A stretch of DNA of 64,000 nt from Pseudomonas iranensis (GCF_014268585.2 NZ_CP077092.1:5493501-5557500), one strand, 5' to 3'; shown: positions 8,863 through 17,761, counted from the first letter of the stretch. The notes: a model not told the origin generated them from the letters alone. Program-made: numbers and translations.

Positions 8863-10179
8863 ATGGGCCCATGGCTCGATAGCATCACCGGATGGCTCGG
8901 CGCCAATCCGCAGTGGCTGGCCGCAGCGGTGTTCATCGTGGCGTGCGTGGAATGTCTGGCGATCGCCGGGCTGATCGTGCCGGGCACGGTGTTGCTGTTT
9001 GCCGTGGCGGTGCTGGCCGGCAGCGGCGCGCTGTCATTGAGCGAAACGCTGCTGCTGGGCTTTCTTGGCGGCATTCTTGGCGACCTGATTTCCTACTTCC
9101 TTGGGCGCCATTTCCACCAGAACATCCGTCGCCTCCCCGGGCTGCGCCACCACCCGGAATGGATGGCCGGCGCCGAGTCGTACTTCCAGCGCTATGGCAT
9201 CGCCAGCCTGCTGGTCGGGCGTTTCATCGGCCCGCTGCGGCCGATGCTGCCGATGGTCGCCGGGATGTGCGACATGCCCTTCCCGCGTTTCTTCGCCGTC
9301 AGCCTGCTGGCCGCTGCCGGCTGGAGCCTGGCTTATCTGTTGCCGGGCTGGGCCACGGGCGCGGCGTTCCGCCTGCCCTTGCCTGAAGGTTTCTGGCTGC
9401 AAGCCGGGATTGTCGCCGCGAGCATTGCGGTGATGGTCGGCCTGAGCGTTAACAGCAGCGTACGTCGCCATCGGCGTGCGACGATCTGGATCGGCAGCAT
9501 GAGCCTGTTGATTCTGATCGGCCTGTTCATCGGCTATCCGTACCTGACCGCGCTCGACAACGGTGTGATGACTCTGGTGCAGGAACATCGCCAGCCAGCG
9601 CTGGATGAAATCGCCGTGACGCTGACCCTGATCGGCGAATTCCGCAACATGCTGCTGTTCAGCGCCCTGCTCGTCATATTGCTGTTGCTGTGCAAGCAGT
9701 GGCGCCAGGCAGTGTTCGCTGGCGCCACCATGCTGATCACCGCCATGGCCAACACCGGCACCAAGTATTTTTTCGCCCGAGTACGCCCGGAAGTGCTCAG
9801 CGATCCATTGACCACCTACAGCATGCCCAGCGGTCACGCCTCGGGCGCATTCGCCCTGTTCCTGACGCTGGGTGTACTGGCCGGTCGCGGTCAGCCGCCA
9901 CGCATGCGTCTGACCTGGCTGCTGATCGCGTGCATTCCGGCACTGGCAATCGCTCTGTCGCGGGTCTATCTGGGCGCGCACTGGCCGACTGACATCCTCG
10001 CCGGTGCCATGCTCGCCAGTTGCGTCTGTGCCGCCATGCTGTGGCTGAGCCAGCGGCAGACGTCGCTCAATCCGATGCCGTTCAAGATCTGGTGGCTGAT
10101 CCTGCCGTCCATGATTGCCCTGTTCGGCTTCTTCGTGCTGCGCCACTTGCCCCATACGCTATTGCGTTACGCCTACTGA
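8863..10179 (+). CDS. DedA-family / PAP2 phosphatase fusion membrane protein
   Basis: A 438-aa inner-membrane protein with two recognisable halves. Residues ~1-200 are a DedA (SNARE-associated) domain with ECLAIAGLIVPGTVLL, GDLISYFLGRHF and RFIGPLRPMLPMVAGMC. Residues ~230-438 are a PAP2 phosphatase with the three signature motifs KYFFARVRP, PSGHASG and SRVYLGAHWPTD, so lipid-phosphate phosphatase activity is likely, perhaps on undecaprenyl or phosphatidyl phosphates. DedA proteins are implicated in lipid-carrier flipping, so the fusion could join translocation and dephosphorylation (inference). I chose ATG 8863 because GGAG lies nine bases upstream; ATG 8848 lacks one. A possible terminator follows at 10211. 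Confidence 0.88.
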   Translation: MGPWLDSITGWLGANPQWLAAAVFIVACVECLAIAGLIVPGTVLLFAVAVLAGSGALSLSETLLLGFLGGILGDLISYFLGRHFHQNIRRLPGLRHHPEWMAGAESYFQRYGIASLLVGRFIGPLRPMLPMVAGMCDMPFPRFFAVSLLAAAGWSLAYLLPGWATGAAFRLPLPEGFWLQAGIVAASIAVMVGLSVNSSVRRHRRATIWIGSMSLLILIGLFIGYPYLTALDNGVMTLVQEHRQPALDEIAVTLTLIGEFRNMLLFSALLVILLLLCKQWRQAVFAGATMLITAMANTGTKYFFARVRPEVLSDPLTTYSMPSGHASGAFALFLTLGVLAGRGQPPRMRLTWLLIACIPALAIALSRVYLGAHWPTDILAGAMLASCVCAAMLWLSQRQTSLNPMPFKIWWLILPSMIALFGFFVLRHLPHTLLRYAY

Positions 10180-10502
10180 AAAAGGTAACTTTCAAGCCCT
10201 GTTTATCCCCCGCCGCTCTTTAGGAAGTTTCCGACAAGAGCGGCGTTATTTACCTACACCTAATTACTCCCGCCCGGTTAACTTTCTCAGTTAAAACCAG
10301 ACAAATCTCTGCCCGAAACAAATACAAAACTGACGTTACATAATCCCCTCCGTTTTTGCTCAGACGGACTTTCCTATTAATGAAAAGCAGTTAGATTGGC
10401 CAACCGCAGCTATAACGAGATTGGCACTTTCATAAATCCAAACAACGAAACATTGAAACTTCCAGTCACTGCTTTTTTACATAATCAAGTTCCGAGTAAT
10501 TC
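10180..10502. other. AT-rich intergenic region upstream of the candidate toxin operon
   Basis: This 323-bp stretch has no credible gene. After the hairpin at 10211-10245, bases from about 10256 to the toxin start are much richer in A and T than the surrounding genes, with runs such as CAAATACAAAAC and CTTTTTTACATAATC. It should hold the promoter of the 10503-16014 operon. I cannot name a -35/-10 pair with confidence. AT-rich leaders before GC-rich coding sequence are common at horizontally acquired, H-NS/MvaT-silenced loci. Confidence 0.5.
10211..10251 (+). terminator. Possible terminator hairpin after the DedA-PAP2 gene
   Basis: CGCCGCTCTT (10211-10220) pairs perfectly with AAGAGCGGCG (10236-10245) across a 15-base loop, followed by TTATTT. 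The loop is long and the T tract weak, so termination is plausible rather than certain. Confidence 0.5.
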
Positions 10503-12461
10503 ATGAGCCCCAAACTACCTCGCAAGCCGCCAACAACCACTTCACATCAGCCTGATTCAGCCATTGTTCGCACGGATCGATCCGACACGCCGTTCGATCT
10601 GGGCATTCCCCACGTTTTTCGCACACCCGGTCTGGATGATCTGGCAGCGATGAACGCTATCGACCTCCACCTCGCCGGTCAGCAATCACGCACACCTGCC
10701 GTAGCAACCTTCCAGATGTCGACACAAGGGGCCGATGCCGCCCGGCCTCACAGTTCAGTGCCTGAATACTGGTTGTCCGATGCATTTGTGCGCGGCATGC
10801 ATCCAGCGGACGCTGACGGCCTTCGCTGGATCGTCGGCAGAAGGTTTGTCGATGTCGAGTATGAAGGCGCGGTGAAAACCACTCACGTCGCGCTGGATCA
10901 GTCCGGTGTCTGGCGCTGCAAATTGTTGACCGAGCGAGTGCCCTCCGGCCCGCGGCTGTATAAAAATGCCGATAGCTCGACCTGGCGTCTCACCGAACAG
11001 CCCGCCGCCAAGCGCCCGCGCACATCGCCGGTGGCGACGCCCATCGATCAAAGCCGCTACCGCCAGTCCTGGCGTTCGCCGGACACTCAGGGCTATTACG
11101 AAATGCAGCCGCTTCTGGCGTCGAACGAGGCCGACACGCAATTTGCCTTCAGAGACGCGTACGGCAATCTGCTGCGGGTCGATCCTCCGGCAGGTGGTTT
11201 CGACGCACAACCCGCTCATCTCAAGCAGTGGACCGACCATGAAATCTGGCAGCTGTACGGCTTGCAGGGACAGGACATTGCACGTTTTCGCGGCGAAGCC
11301 GAAACCAGCGGCAAAGCACCGCGATGGGCCGAACCCGCGAGTACGGATAACCCGCTCACGGACTTGCTCCGTGATTCCCTGCGCTGGCTGCGTCCGGCCA
11401 TGACTTTGAGAGAACGTGAGACGTTTCTGCAATCCTACAACCTGCTGCCCGATCAACTGAGGCGCCTGCAGCAGGACATGAAAAACCAGCTGGCAATACC
11501 GGCATGGGCGCAAGCACACAAGCGCCTGCTCGCCGACGTCGCCAACCCGCAACGCCTTGAGCAGTTCGCCAGGGATGCGCTCGAACAGCTCAATCTCAAG
11601 CGCAATGCCCGCCACGACTGGTATCACGCCGAAAACAGTCTGACCCCCGAGGTACGTGAAGCCTTGTTGAAGAAGCTCGGTTACTTGCGCAACAAGAACA
11701 ACTGCCTGTACCGCACCGACGTCCCTGCGCTGTTTCGCGGTGACGAGCGCACCCCGTTCGAACTGGCAAACGACGGCACCATGCTGCCGCGCTACCACCA
11801 TGAACGCGGCGCCACCACGCACAAACCGATCAGCGCAACGTTCAGCCTCAAGGAAGGCCAGATGTATGCCCGCGAGCCCGATCCCGAATACCTGCGCTTC
11901 AATAGCCAGACGCATAAATATCCGGGGCGTGATGCCGCTGACAGTGACTCTGAAAGTGTTGCCAGCGACGCCAGCGATTCGCCGAGCAGTTCGTCTTCCG
12001 ACTGGTCTGACCCGGCCAGCCCCGTGGCGTGGGATCACGAGCGCGGTTACCGGTCCAGGCGCACCCGGCAGACGGAAATGTTCGTCTACGCCCTCGACAC
12101 TCGGAACCTCGAAGTCGTCCCCCACGAAGAAAACATGATGTTCAACGCCAGCGCCCGTGACACGCCGCCGACGTGGTTCCCCTCCGATGATTTCGAGGGG
12201 CTGATTTCAGTCACTCGCAGCGGGCTGAGTGCCGAGCGCATCTGGCTGTTGAATAGCGACCAGACCAAAGGCGCGAGGGTGGCAGACATCAACGACATGG
12301 CGGGAGGCAACGCTGAACGCATCGAAGCGGCAACCCATGCCGGGCACTCCAACCATTTCGAATATGACCGACTGATCGACCGGGTCGAGGCAGCGGCCCT
12401 GCCCATCGTCAGGCTTTCGGGCAACAAGAGCGAATTCGGCCACGACATCGTCTGGCCCTGA
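10503..12461 (+). CDS. Candidate ADP-ribosyltransferase-like toxin
   Basis: A 652-aa protein with no signal peptide. Residues ~100-165 (GRRFVDVEYEG, VWRCKLLTERVPSGPRLYK) resemble a block I remember from large Pseudomonas dermonecrotic-toxin-like proteins. Residues ~405-600 show a possible R-S-E scheme of the cholera/pertussis ADP-ribosyltransferase class: LFRGDERTPFELANDG (Arg412), a Ser/Thr strand ISATFSLKEGQMYA (about 443-456), and DDFEGLISVTRSGL (Glu565), which resembles the Glu segment of cholera toxin A. An acidic Ser/Asp-rich insertion (about 477-503) separates the second and third motifs. The first Glu of a classical ExE is Asp563 here. It heads a probable operon with the 12529 gene. 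The ADP-ribosyltransferase assignment is inferred from motifs only, and the target is unknown. Confidence 0.55.
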   Translation: MSPKLPRKPPTTTSHQPDSAIVRTDRSDTPFDLGIPHVFRTPGLDDLAAMNAIDLHLAGQQSRTPAVATFQMSTQGADAARPHSSVPEYWLSDAFVRGMHPADADGLRWIVGRRFVDVEYEGAVKTTHVALDQSGVWRCKLLTERVPSGPRLYKNADSSTWRLTEQPAAKRPRTSPVATPIDQSRYRQSWRSPDTQGYYEMQPLLASNEADTQFAFRDAYGNLLRVDPPAGGFDAQPAHLKQWTDHEIWQLYGLQGQDIARFRGEAETSGKAPRWAEPASTDNPLTDLLRDSLRWLRPAMTLRERETFLQSYNLLPDQLRRLQQDMKNQLAIPAWAQAHKRLLADVANPQRLEQFARDALEQLNLKRNARHDWYHAENSLTPEVREALLKKLGYLRNKNNCLYRTDVPALFRGDERTPFELANDGTMLPRYHHERGATTHKPISATFSLKEGQMYAREPDPEYLRFNSQTHKYPGRDAADSDSESVASDASDSPSSSSSDWSDPASPVAWDHERGYRSRRTRQTEMFVYALDTRNLEVVPHEENMMFNASARDTPPTWFPSDDFEGLISVTRSGLSAERIWLLNSDQTKGARVADINDMAGGNAERIEAATHAGHSNHFEYDRLIDRVEAAALPIVRLSGNKSEFGHDIVWP

Positions 12462-12528
12462 CACATAGAGCTGAAAGCCCACCGGTAAGGAAACCGGCTC
12501 TTCATACACACCATTAAAGGACTAAGAC

Positions 12529-15500
12529 GTGTCGAAACTCATCGTACCTTCCGCGCATATTTCCAATGTGCGCCTGCTCCAGGTCACGCTCATTGATGCC
12601 TCGGCCAATGCCCACGCACCCGCAACGGGCAATCTCGCCGATCTGCCTTCTCCTGCAGTCGGGAAACCTGCTGACACCTCGCAACAGCAGACATTGAAAT
12701 CTCTCGACAAATACTACGGTCCGTTGCGCATCGGCGAGTATGTGGCCAGTCGAGTCGAACTGCAGGCACTGGGCGCATCGATCAACGGTCAACCGATCGG
12801 CCCGGCGAATACCGACATGAAAGTCCCGGATCAGGATTTTCTCGACGGACTCACATTTGAATCGGCGAAAGTCCAATCGCGTTTGCAGTCCGCCGACGTC
12901 CCGGACAGCGGCGTGGCGGCGATGCTGTTCTATGAGATCGCCTGCAAACGCTCCATCGGTGCCGGGCCGATGTTCGTCAGCGACACGCCGATTGATGCCG
13001 GCAGTAGCACCGATCGCCTCAATCAACTGGGCAAGGCTGCGCAGAAGCTCCATATCCATCGCGTCGATGCCTTCGAAAATTCGCCAGGCTGGGTCAACAA
13101 GAACAAGAGTTACTTGCTCAGTGGCGCCGGCGTGGGTCTGCAGGCCTTCGGTATTTACAGCGGTTACATGGCCATGACCGACGCAATCAAGAAGGGCGAC
13201 AAGCTAGAGGCGATTTTCCAGGGCAGCTCGATTGCCGCCGAACTCGGCTCACTGGTTATCGAGCAAGGACTGACCAAGACAGGTCAGGCGATGCTCACCC
13301 ACGGCGGCACAGTCTTCAAATATTTCCCGCTGACGTCGGTGGGCAAATACATGAGCCGCGGTGCGGGGATGTTCGCCAGCGCAATTACCTTGCCGTTCGA
13401 CATTGCCGATGCCGTGAAATCGTTCAACGCTGCCGCCGCCACCTCAGGCAAAGAGGCTCAGGATCATTACGTCAGTGGCGGCTTGAGTGTCGCCGGTGCG
13501 ACCATCAGCCTGGTGCTGGGCGTCGCCGCACTGGCCGGTTTCGGCAGTGTCGCCGGCCCCGTCGGTCTCGCCGCAGCAGCGTTGCTGATCGCCGGCTCGA
13601 TGATTTATCAGGCCGCGCGAGTCGTTGACGATATTGATGATTACATCGAGCTGACCGCGCTCGAACGCCTGCGCTCCGGCTGGTTCGCCTTCACCGGCAA
13701 GGAGCTGGACACGGAGGTCATGGATCGCTTCAAGCTTTCCAAAGGCTATCGCGATCACGAAAAACAGCTCGAGCTGTCGGCGAAAGACATGCTCGAAGGC
13801 GCCTACAAAAACTCCATCGAACACGTGGTCAACGGTGCCTTCCGCACCGAATTGCAGCCCGTCAAACTTTGGCGTTATGTGTGGGACGAAAGCACCGGGC
13901 AGAAACCCTTCAAAATGGACAGCCAGGCAGTAATCGTCGGCGCAGACGATCTGATCGATGCGGCTCATGGCTTGCCCGCCGATCTCAAAGGCAAGGTCAG
14001 CGGCAGCGCGGGTGAAGGCAAAGGTGTTTTCTGGCAGCTTGGCGATGGCAATGATCGCGTCACGGGTGTCAAGGCGCAGCCCAATCTGTTCACCTATCGC
14101 GACGACCATAAAGCGCTGACCGGCGGCGACCACAACGACGCCTTCTATCACCAAGTCACCAATCAGGAATTGGATCGTTCGGACAAACCGGCCCATATCA
14201 ACGTGCTGGATGGCGGAGCCGGCGCCGACCTCGTGACCTTCGAAGGCCAACGGCCAACGACCGACACACGGCACATCGGCCATGACATCAACCTGCAGAC
14301 CGGCAAAGTCACCCTGCGTGGTCTGGACCCGACGGCCGAAGGCATCGAAGTTGCGCACCTCACTTCATTCGAGAACGTCTCGACCCTGCGCAAAGGCAGC
14401 AGCCATGTCACCGGCACCGCCGGCGCCAATCAGATTTCCGCCAACGGATACGACCGCATAAGCGCTGGCGACGGCAACGACACCATTGCCATTTTCGGCA
14501 CTCAGTGTCAGGTGGAGGGCGGCAGTGGCGAGGATCGCTATTACATCGCCAACACCAACGCGCGCGCGACGATCATCGAGGACGGCGAACACTCGAGCGT
14601 GATCGAGTTCGGCTGGCCAAGGGCGGTCATCCAGCGCTGGCAGATCATTGGTACGTCGCTGGTGGTCAGCTCGTTGCGTGGCAAGGATGGCACCGAGCCC
14701 GAGCATGTGCTGACGCTGGCGGACGTCTACGAAGAAGTGGACGGCCAGCGCCAACTGAAAAACGCCCGCTGGCTGTTCCGCACCCAGGATGAATATGAAT
14801 TGCTGGCGCTGTTACCTGCTCAGCCAGGCGAAGCTATAAGTCAGGACATCGAAGTCGCCGTCACCATCAATGGTCGGCCGGCACCCGCCCCGGCCATCGT
14901 CAACGACGGCACGGTGAAGATTGACAGTCAGGGGCTGGGGCGATATTTCGTGGCACGCACTGATCGCCGGGTCGAATTCGTTGCCGCATCCAATGCCGCT
15001 GCGACGAACAGCACCATTTATCTGGATTTCAAGAACAGCGAAATCGTCGACGCGGTGCTCAGCTATGACGTCGAAATGCGCACAGGCGTTTGGGGCAATA
15101 CCCACCTGATCTACACCAATATATGCCTGTCGATTCTGCTGCCCTCCAAAGTCGTCGCCTTCAAGGGAGTGATACAGACCATCGCGGCGGCCACGGGTTA
15201 CAGCGGCCGCAACAGTCTGAAAGTCACCACGCCATTACTGGCGCAAGACATCGTGGTGGTCATGCAGGATGAAGTCTCGTACCGCCTGCAACTGCCGAGT
15301 CTGGACTACGAAGAGGATGCGAAAAATCCCGGTACGCGGCTGGTCAGCACGCGCAGCTGGTTGAAAAGGCGCAACGGCAACTACCTGTTCACCCGGCCAT
15401 TGGTCAGTGAGAAACCGGCACTGACTGCACGGGCGAGCAAAGTGGTGATCGAGCCGCGCACGCATACCGGCATCTATCTGCTTGAGGGCCAAAGCGCGAC

Positions 15501-16014
15501 CTACGATGTCTATCTGGCCAGCAACTGCATCGTGCGCCTGGGCACTCCGGGCGCTGCAGCGAAAAAATCCAATGCGTCAACGTGGAATCTGTTCACCCGC
15601 AGACTGAGCGAAACCGTCACCCGCGACCATATCCAGCTCGACGGCAATCGCCTGCGCATTGCCAGCGTCACCATTGAACTGCCGGATATCGACGATGACA
15701 CGCCTGTGGAATCCGTCAGCGTGGTGACGTCCGCGGGCAATATTTACGAAGTCTCGCTGCTGTTTGAGGTGTTGCAGCTGTACGTTATCGATGCGCGTGG
15801 CTACGCCAGCATCGATGCGTTGCTGGCGGACATTGAGCAGCACAAACAACGCAACGAACTGGCTGCTCGGGTTTACGTGACCCACATCGGTTACAAGCCC
15901 GGCACACTGGGCACGCTGGTTTACAACTCGGTACGCAACTACTGGAATTTGGGGGCTGATCCGCAGACGCGCTTGAGCCGCGAAAGTTTGTTCATCGCCA
16001 GCCAGGAAATCTGA
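12529..16014 (+). CDS. Large toxin-like protein with TcdA/TcdB/Mcf-like hydrophobic region and RTX-like repeats
   Basis: The 1161-aa product starts at GTG 12529, with AAAGGA seven bases upstream. No signal peptide is visible. Residues ~195-390 contain amphipathic and hydrophobic stretches (SGAGVGLQAFGIYSGYMAM; VAGATISLVLGVAALAG; GLAAAALLIAGSMIYQAARV) followed by DDIDDYIELTALERL, reminiscent of the pore-forming/translocation region of clostridial TcdA/TcdB and insect-active Mcf/FitD toxins. Residues ~555-680 hold a few RTX-like glycine/aspartate motifs (LDGGAGADLV, SAGDGNDTI, EGGSGEDRY). The remaining ~480 residues look beta-rich and unfamiliar. The 67-bp gap from the candidate enzyme suggests one transcript and perhaps a two-component toxin. 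No catalytic domain is recognised. Confidence 0.55.
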   Translation: MSKLIVPSAHISNVRLLQVTLIDASANAHAPATGNLADLPSPAVGKPADTSQQQTLKSLDKYYGPLRIGEYVASRVELQALGASINGQPIGPANTDMKVPDQDFLDGLTFESAKVQSRLQSADVPDSGVAAMLFYEIACKRSIGAGPMFVSDTPIDAGSSTDRLNQLGKAAQKLHIHRVDAFENSPGWVNKNKSYLLSGAGVGLQAFGIYSGYMAMTDAIKKGDKLEAIFQGSSIAAELGSLVIEQGLTKTGQAMLTHGGTVFKYFPLTSVGKYMSRGAGMFASAITLPFDIADAVKSFNAAAATSGKEAQDHYVSGGLSVAGATISLVLGVAALAGFGSVAGPVGLAAAALLIAGSMIYQAARVVDDIDDYIELTALERLRSGWFAFTGKELDTEVMDRFKLSKGYRDHEKQLELSAKDMLEGAYKNSIEHVVNGAFRTELQPVKLWRYVWDESTGQKPFKMDSQAVIVGADDLIDAAHGLPADLKGKVSGSAGEGKGVFWQLGDGNDRVTGVKAQPNLFTYRDDHKALTGGDHNDAFYHQVTNQELDRSDKPAHINVLDGGAGADLVTFEGQRPTTDTRHIGHDINLQTGKVTLRGLDPTAEGIEVAHLTSFENVSTLRKGSSHVTGTAGANQISANGYDRISAGDGNDTIAIFGTQCQVEGGSGEDRYYIANTNARATIIEDGEHSSVIEFGWPRAVIQRWQIIGTSLVVSSLRGKDGTEPEHVLTLADVYEEVDGQRQLKNARWLFRTQDEYELLALLPAQPGEAISQDIEVAVTINGRPAPAPAIVNDGTVKIDSQGLGRYFVARTDRRVEFVAASNAAATNSTIYLDFKNSEIVDAVLSYDVEMRTGVWGNTHLIYTNICLSILLPSKVVAFKGVIQTIAAATGYSGRNSLKVTTPLLAQDIVVVMQDEVSYRLQLPSLDYEEDAKNPGTRLVSTRSWLKRRNGNYLFTRPLVSEKPALTARASKVVIEPRTHTGIYLLEGQSATYDVYLASNCIVRLGTPGAAAKKSNASTWNLFTRRLSETVTRDHIQLDGNRLRIASVTIELPDIDDDTPVESVSVVTSAGNIYEVSLLFEVLQLYVIDARGYASIDALLADIEQHKQRNELAARVYVTHIGYKPGTLGTLVYNSVRNYWNLGADPQTRLSRESLFIASQEI

Positions 16015-16124
16015 CCAAGCGCTGCGCGGTACAACAACGTGCCAGTGTGGATCTGCCTTCCCACTGGCACCTGATTTGTTCCAATGATGTGACTTGGCCT
16101 GTGGCCGAACACTACCGCCCATGA

Positions 16125-16163
16125 AAAAAGGCGCCAATCATTGAAAATGAATGGCGCCTTTTT
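16125..16163. terminator. Bidirectional rho-independent terminator
   Basis: A long near-perfect hairpin: AAAAAGGCGCCAATCATT pairs with AATGAATGGCGCCTTTTT, with A and T tracts on the two flanks. It lies between the end of the plus-strand toxin operon (16014) and the convergent gene ending at 16183, so it can stop transcription from both sides. Confidence 0.9.
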
Positions 16164-16182
16164 ATGAATCTGCCGCTCTACG

Positions 16183-16743
16183 TTATTTGACGACTTTGAT
16201 CACGAATCGTGCAGGTTTGCTGTTAAAGGCATTATGCCCTGTAACATTGGGGTCTGTGTCCAGAAACGAACTCATGCCATCGCTCGACTGCCGATACAGC
16301 GGCTTGTCCTTCGGCTCGCTGTTCAACTCGATAAGTGCCGGACCGGAAGCGATATCGTTGAGGGAAGCCTTCGGCGCACCGTAGGTACTGACCGAAAAGT
16401 ACTGCACCGGAGCACTGGTGCTTGCCAAGAGGTTATGGGTCTTGTCCTCAATGAACATTCGCGCACCGTCAAACGCGCCCGGATGCATCAGGTGGACTGC
16501 GTAATAGTCACCCTGAGGAACAAATTTCAATACCAGCGGATCATCTTCTTCATGGTCAGCCAGCGTGATGAAGCTGGATGCCCGCAGGCTCGCCAGCCCT
16601 ACTTCGGCCTCCAGTTTTTCGCCCAGGGTTATCCGCTTGTCTTGCAACACCCGTTGCAGACGTTGTTGATTGAGGACTATCGGGCGGCCATCCAGATAAA
16701 GATTCGCCGTGAAAGCTTTATTATTTATTTTCGCTAGAGACAT
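16183..16743 (-). CDS. Hypothetical protein beside the toxin operon
   Basis: I do not recognise this 186-aa protein. The start at ATG 16743 (MSLAKINNKAF) has AGTGGG upstream; a Met four codons earlier is possible. It has no signal peptide or membrane segment. The sequence alternates polar and hydrophobic residues, as in a beta-sandwich, with DDPLVLKFVPQGDYYAVHLM in the middle and a conserved-looking C-terminus KPARFVIKVVK. It is convergent with the toxin operon and shares the terminator at 16125. Its position makes an accessory or protective role for the toxin locus thinkable, but nothing in the sequence shows it. Confidence 0.7.
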   Translation of the reverse strand: MSLAKINNKAFTANLYLDGRPIVLNQQRLQRVLQDKRITLGEKLEAEVGLASLRASSFITLADHEEDDPLVLKFVPQGDYYAVHLMHPGAFDGARMFIEDKTHNLLASTSAPVQYFSVSTYGAPKASLNDIASGPALIELNSEPKDKPLYRQSSDGMSSFLDTDPNVTGHNAFNSKPARFVIKVVK

Positions 16744-16815
16744 ACAGTTACCCACTGATAAACGCCCTGCCGTGACTCAGTTGCAACGGCAGATAAATAC
16801 TGAAAAAGAAAATAA

Positions 16816-17046
16816 TCAAACAATGGTTGCGTCCGCGACGATTGTGGCTGTTGCCGACATCCGCGAAACTTCGCCGTCAGGAACCTTTTCAGATTTCCGT
16901 TTACGCCGGGCTATTATCATACGATCGGCATAATTTGCTGCCGCCTCGATAACGAGGCCGGCGTTATGATCAGTACCGGCATTTTTCAAAATATACTTGC
17001 CAGCAATATCGTCCCAGAACTCCCATTCATCTTCATATACAGTCAT
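16816..17046 (-). CDS. Small hypothetical protein
   Basis: An unrecognised 76-aa protein. ATG 17046 (MTVYEDEWEFWDDIAGKY) is chosen because AAGGA lies eight bases upstream; the open frame extends further but without support. The N-terminus is acidic and aromatic (two Trp), the middle is basic (RRKRKSEK), and the end is Ala/Thr-rich (SATATIVADATIV). No signal peptide. It lies 72 bp upstream of the 16743 gene on the same strand, so the two may be co-transcribed. Local base composition is more AT-rich than the surrounding core genes. Confidence 0.6.
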   Translation of the reverse strand: MTVYEDEWEFWDDIAGKYILKNAGTDHNAGLVIEAAANYADRMIIARRKRKSEKVPDGEVSRMSATATIVADATIV

Positions 17047-17160
17047 GCTTTCATCCTTATTCTTGCTCAAATCGCCCGCCTCCTGCGGACAACCTGAAAC
17101 TAAGATAAAGACCAAAGCAAAACAATGCTGGCAAGTGCCCTGAGTTGATTCAGAGTGCAA

Positions 17161-17751
17161 CTAGGCAAACAACTCGCCCTGCAACTCGTCCAGCAACGCC
17201 TGGATTGCATCGAGCCGTTGTTGAGGGTCGTCGAGTTGCAGCAGTTCGATCTTGTCCTCTTCGGCAAAAGGCAACAGATAGGCAAGCTGATTGGCCAGCG
17301 CCTGTTGCCCGGCGGCTTCGGTGCCCATGTTCAACGCCTCGACCATCGGGTGTTCGGCCAGCGCCTTGAGCAGCGCGACCAGGTCGGCGTCCTCGTCCTG
17401 CAAGGGTTGCTCGGGCTCATCGTCCAGCCACTCGACGTCGGCCAGAATCAGTTGATCGCGCTGCACTTCGGTGCGCAGCACAGTGAAGCGCCGTCCGCCT
17501 TGCACGCGAATGCCGAGCAGGCCGTTGTCCTGTTGCTCGAAATCGGTGATCCGCGCCTCGCAACCGACCATTGCGAAACCTTCTGGTGCCACACCGACTT
17601 CGCTGCCCTCAAGGATGCACACCACACCGAAGCCGACGCCCTGCTTCATGCAGCGGCCGATCATGTCGAGATAGCGCGCCTCGAAGATCTGCAGATCGAG
17701 GTTGCAGCCGGGGAACAGCACCGTGTTCAGCGGAAAAAGCGGCAGACTCAT
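17161..17751 (-). CDS. Lon N-terminal (substrate-binding) domain protein
   Basis: A stand-alone Lon-N domain protein of 196 aa: LPLFPLNTVLFPGCNLDLQIFEARYLDMIGRC is the classic opening, followed by GSEVGVAPEGFAMVGCEARI and GIRVQGGRRF. It lacks the AAA+ and protease domains of Lon. The bacterial role is not established; by analogy the domain binds substrates or partners. ATG 17751 is preferred over ATG 17757 because AAGGA ends six bases before it. It lies 10 bp downstream of the cidB-like gene, so it is likely the third gene of that operon. Confidence 0.88.
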   Translation of the reverse strand: MSLPLFPLNTVLFPGCNLDLQIFEARYLDMIGRCMKQGVGFGVVCILEGSEVGVAPEGFAMVGCEARITDFEQQDNGLLGIRVQGGRRFTVLRTEVQRDQLILADVEWLDDEPEQPLQDEDADLVALLKALAEHPMVEALNMGTEAAGQQALANQLAYLLPFAEEDKIELLQLDDPQQRLDAIQALLDELQGELFA

Positions 17752-17761
17752 AGACATTTCC

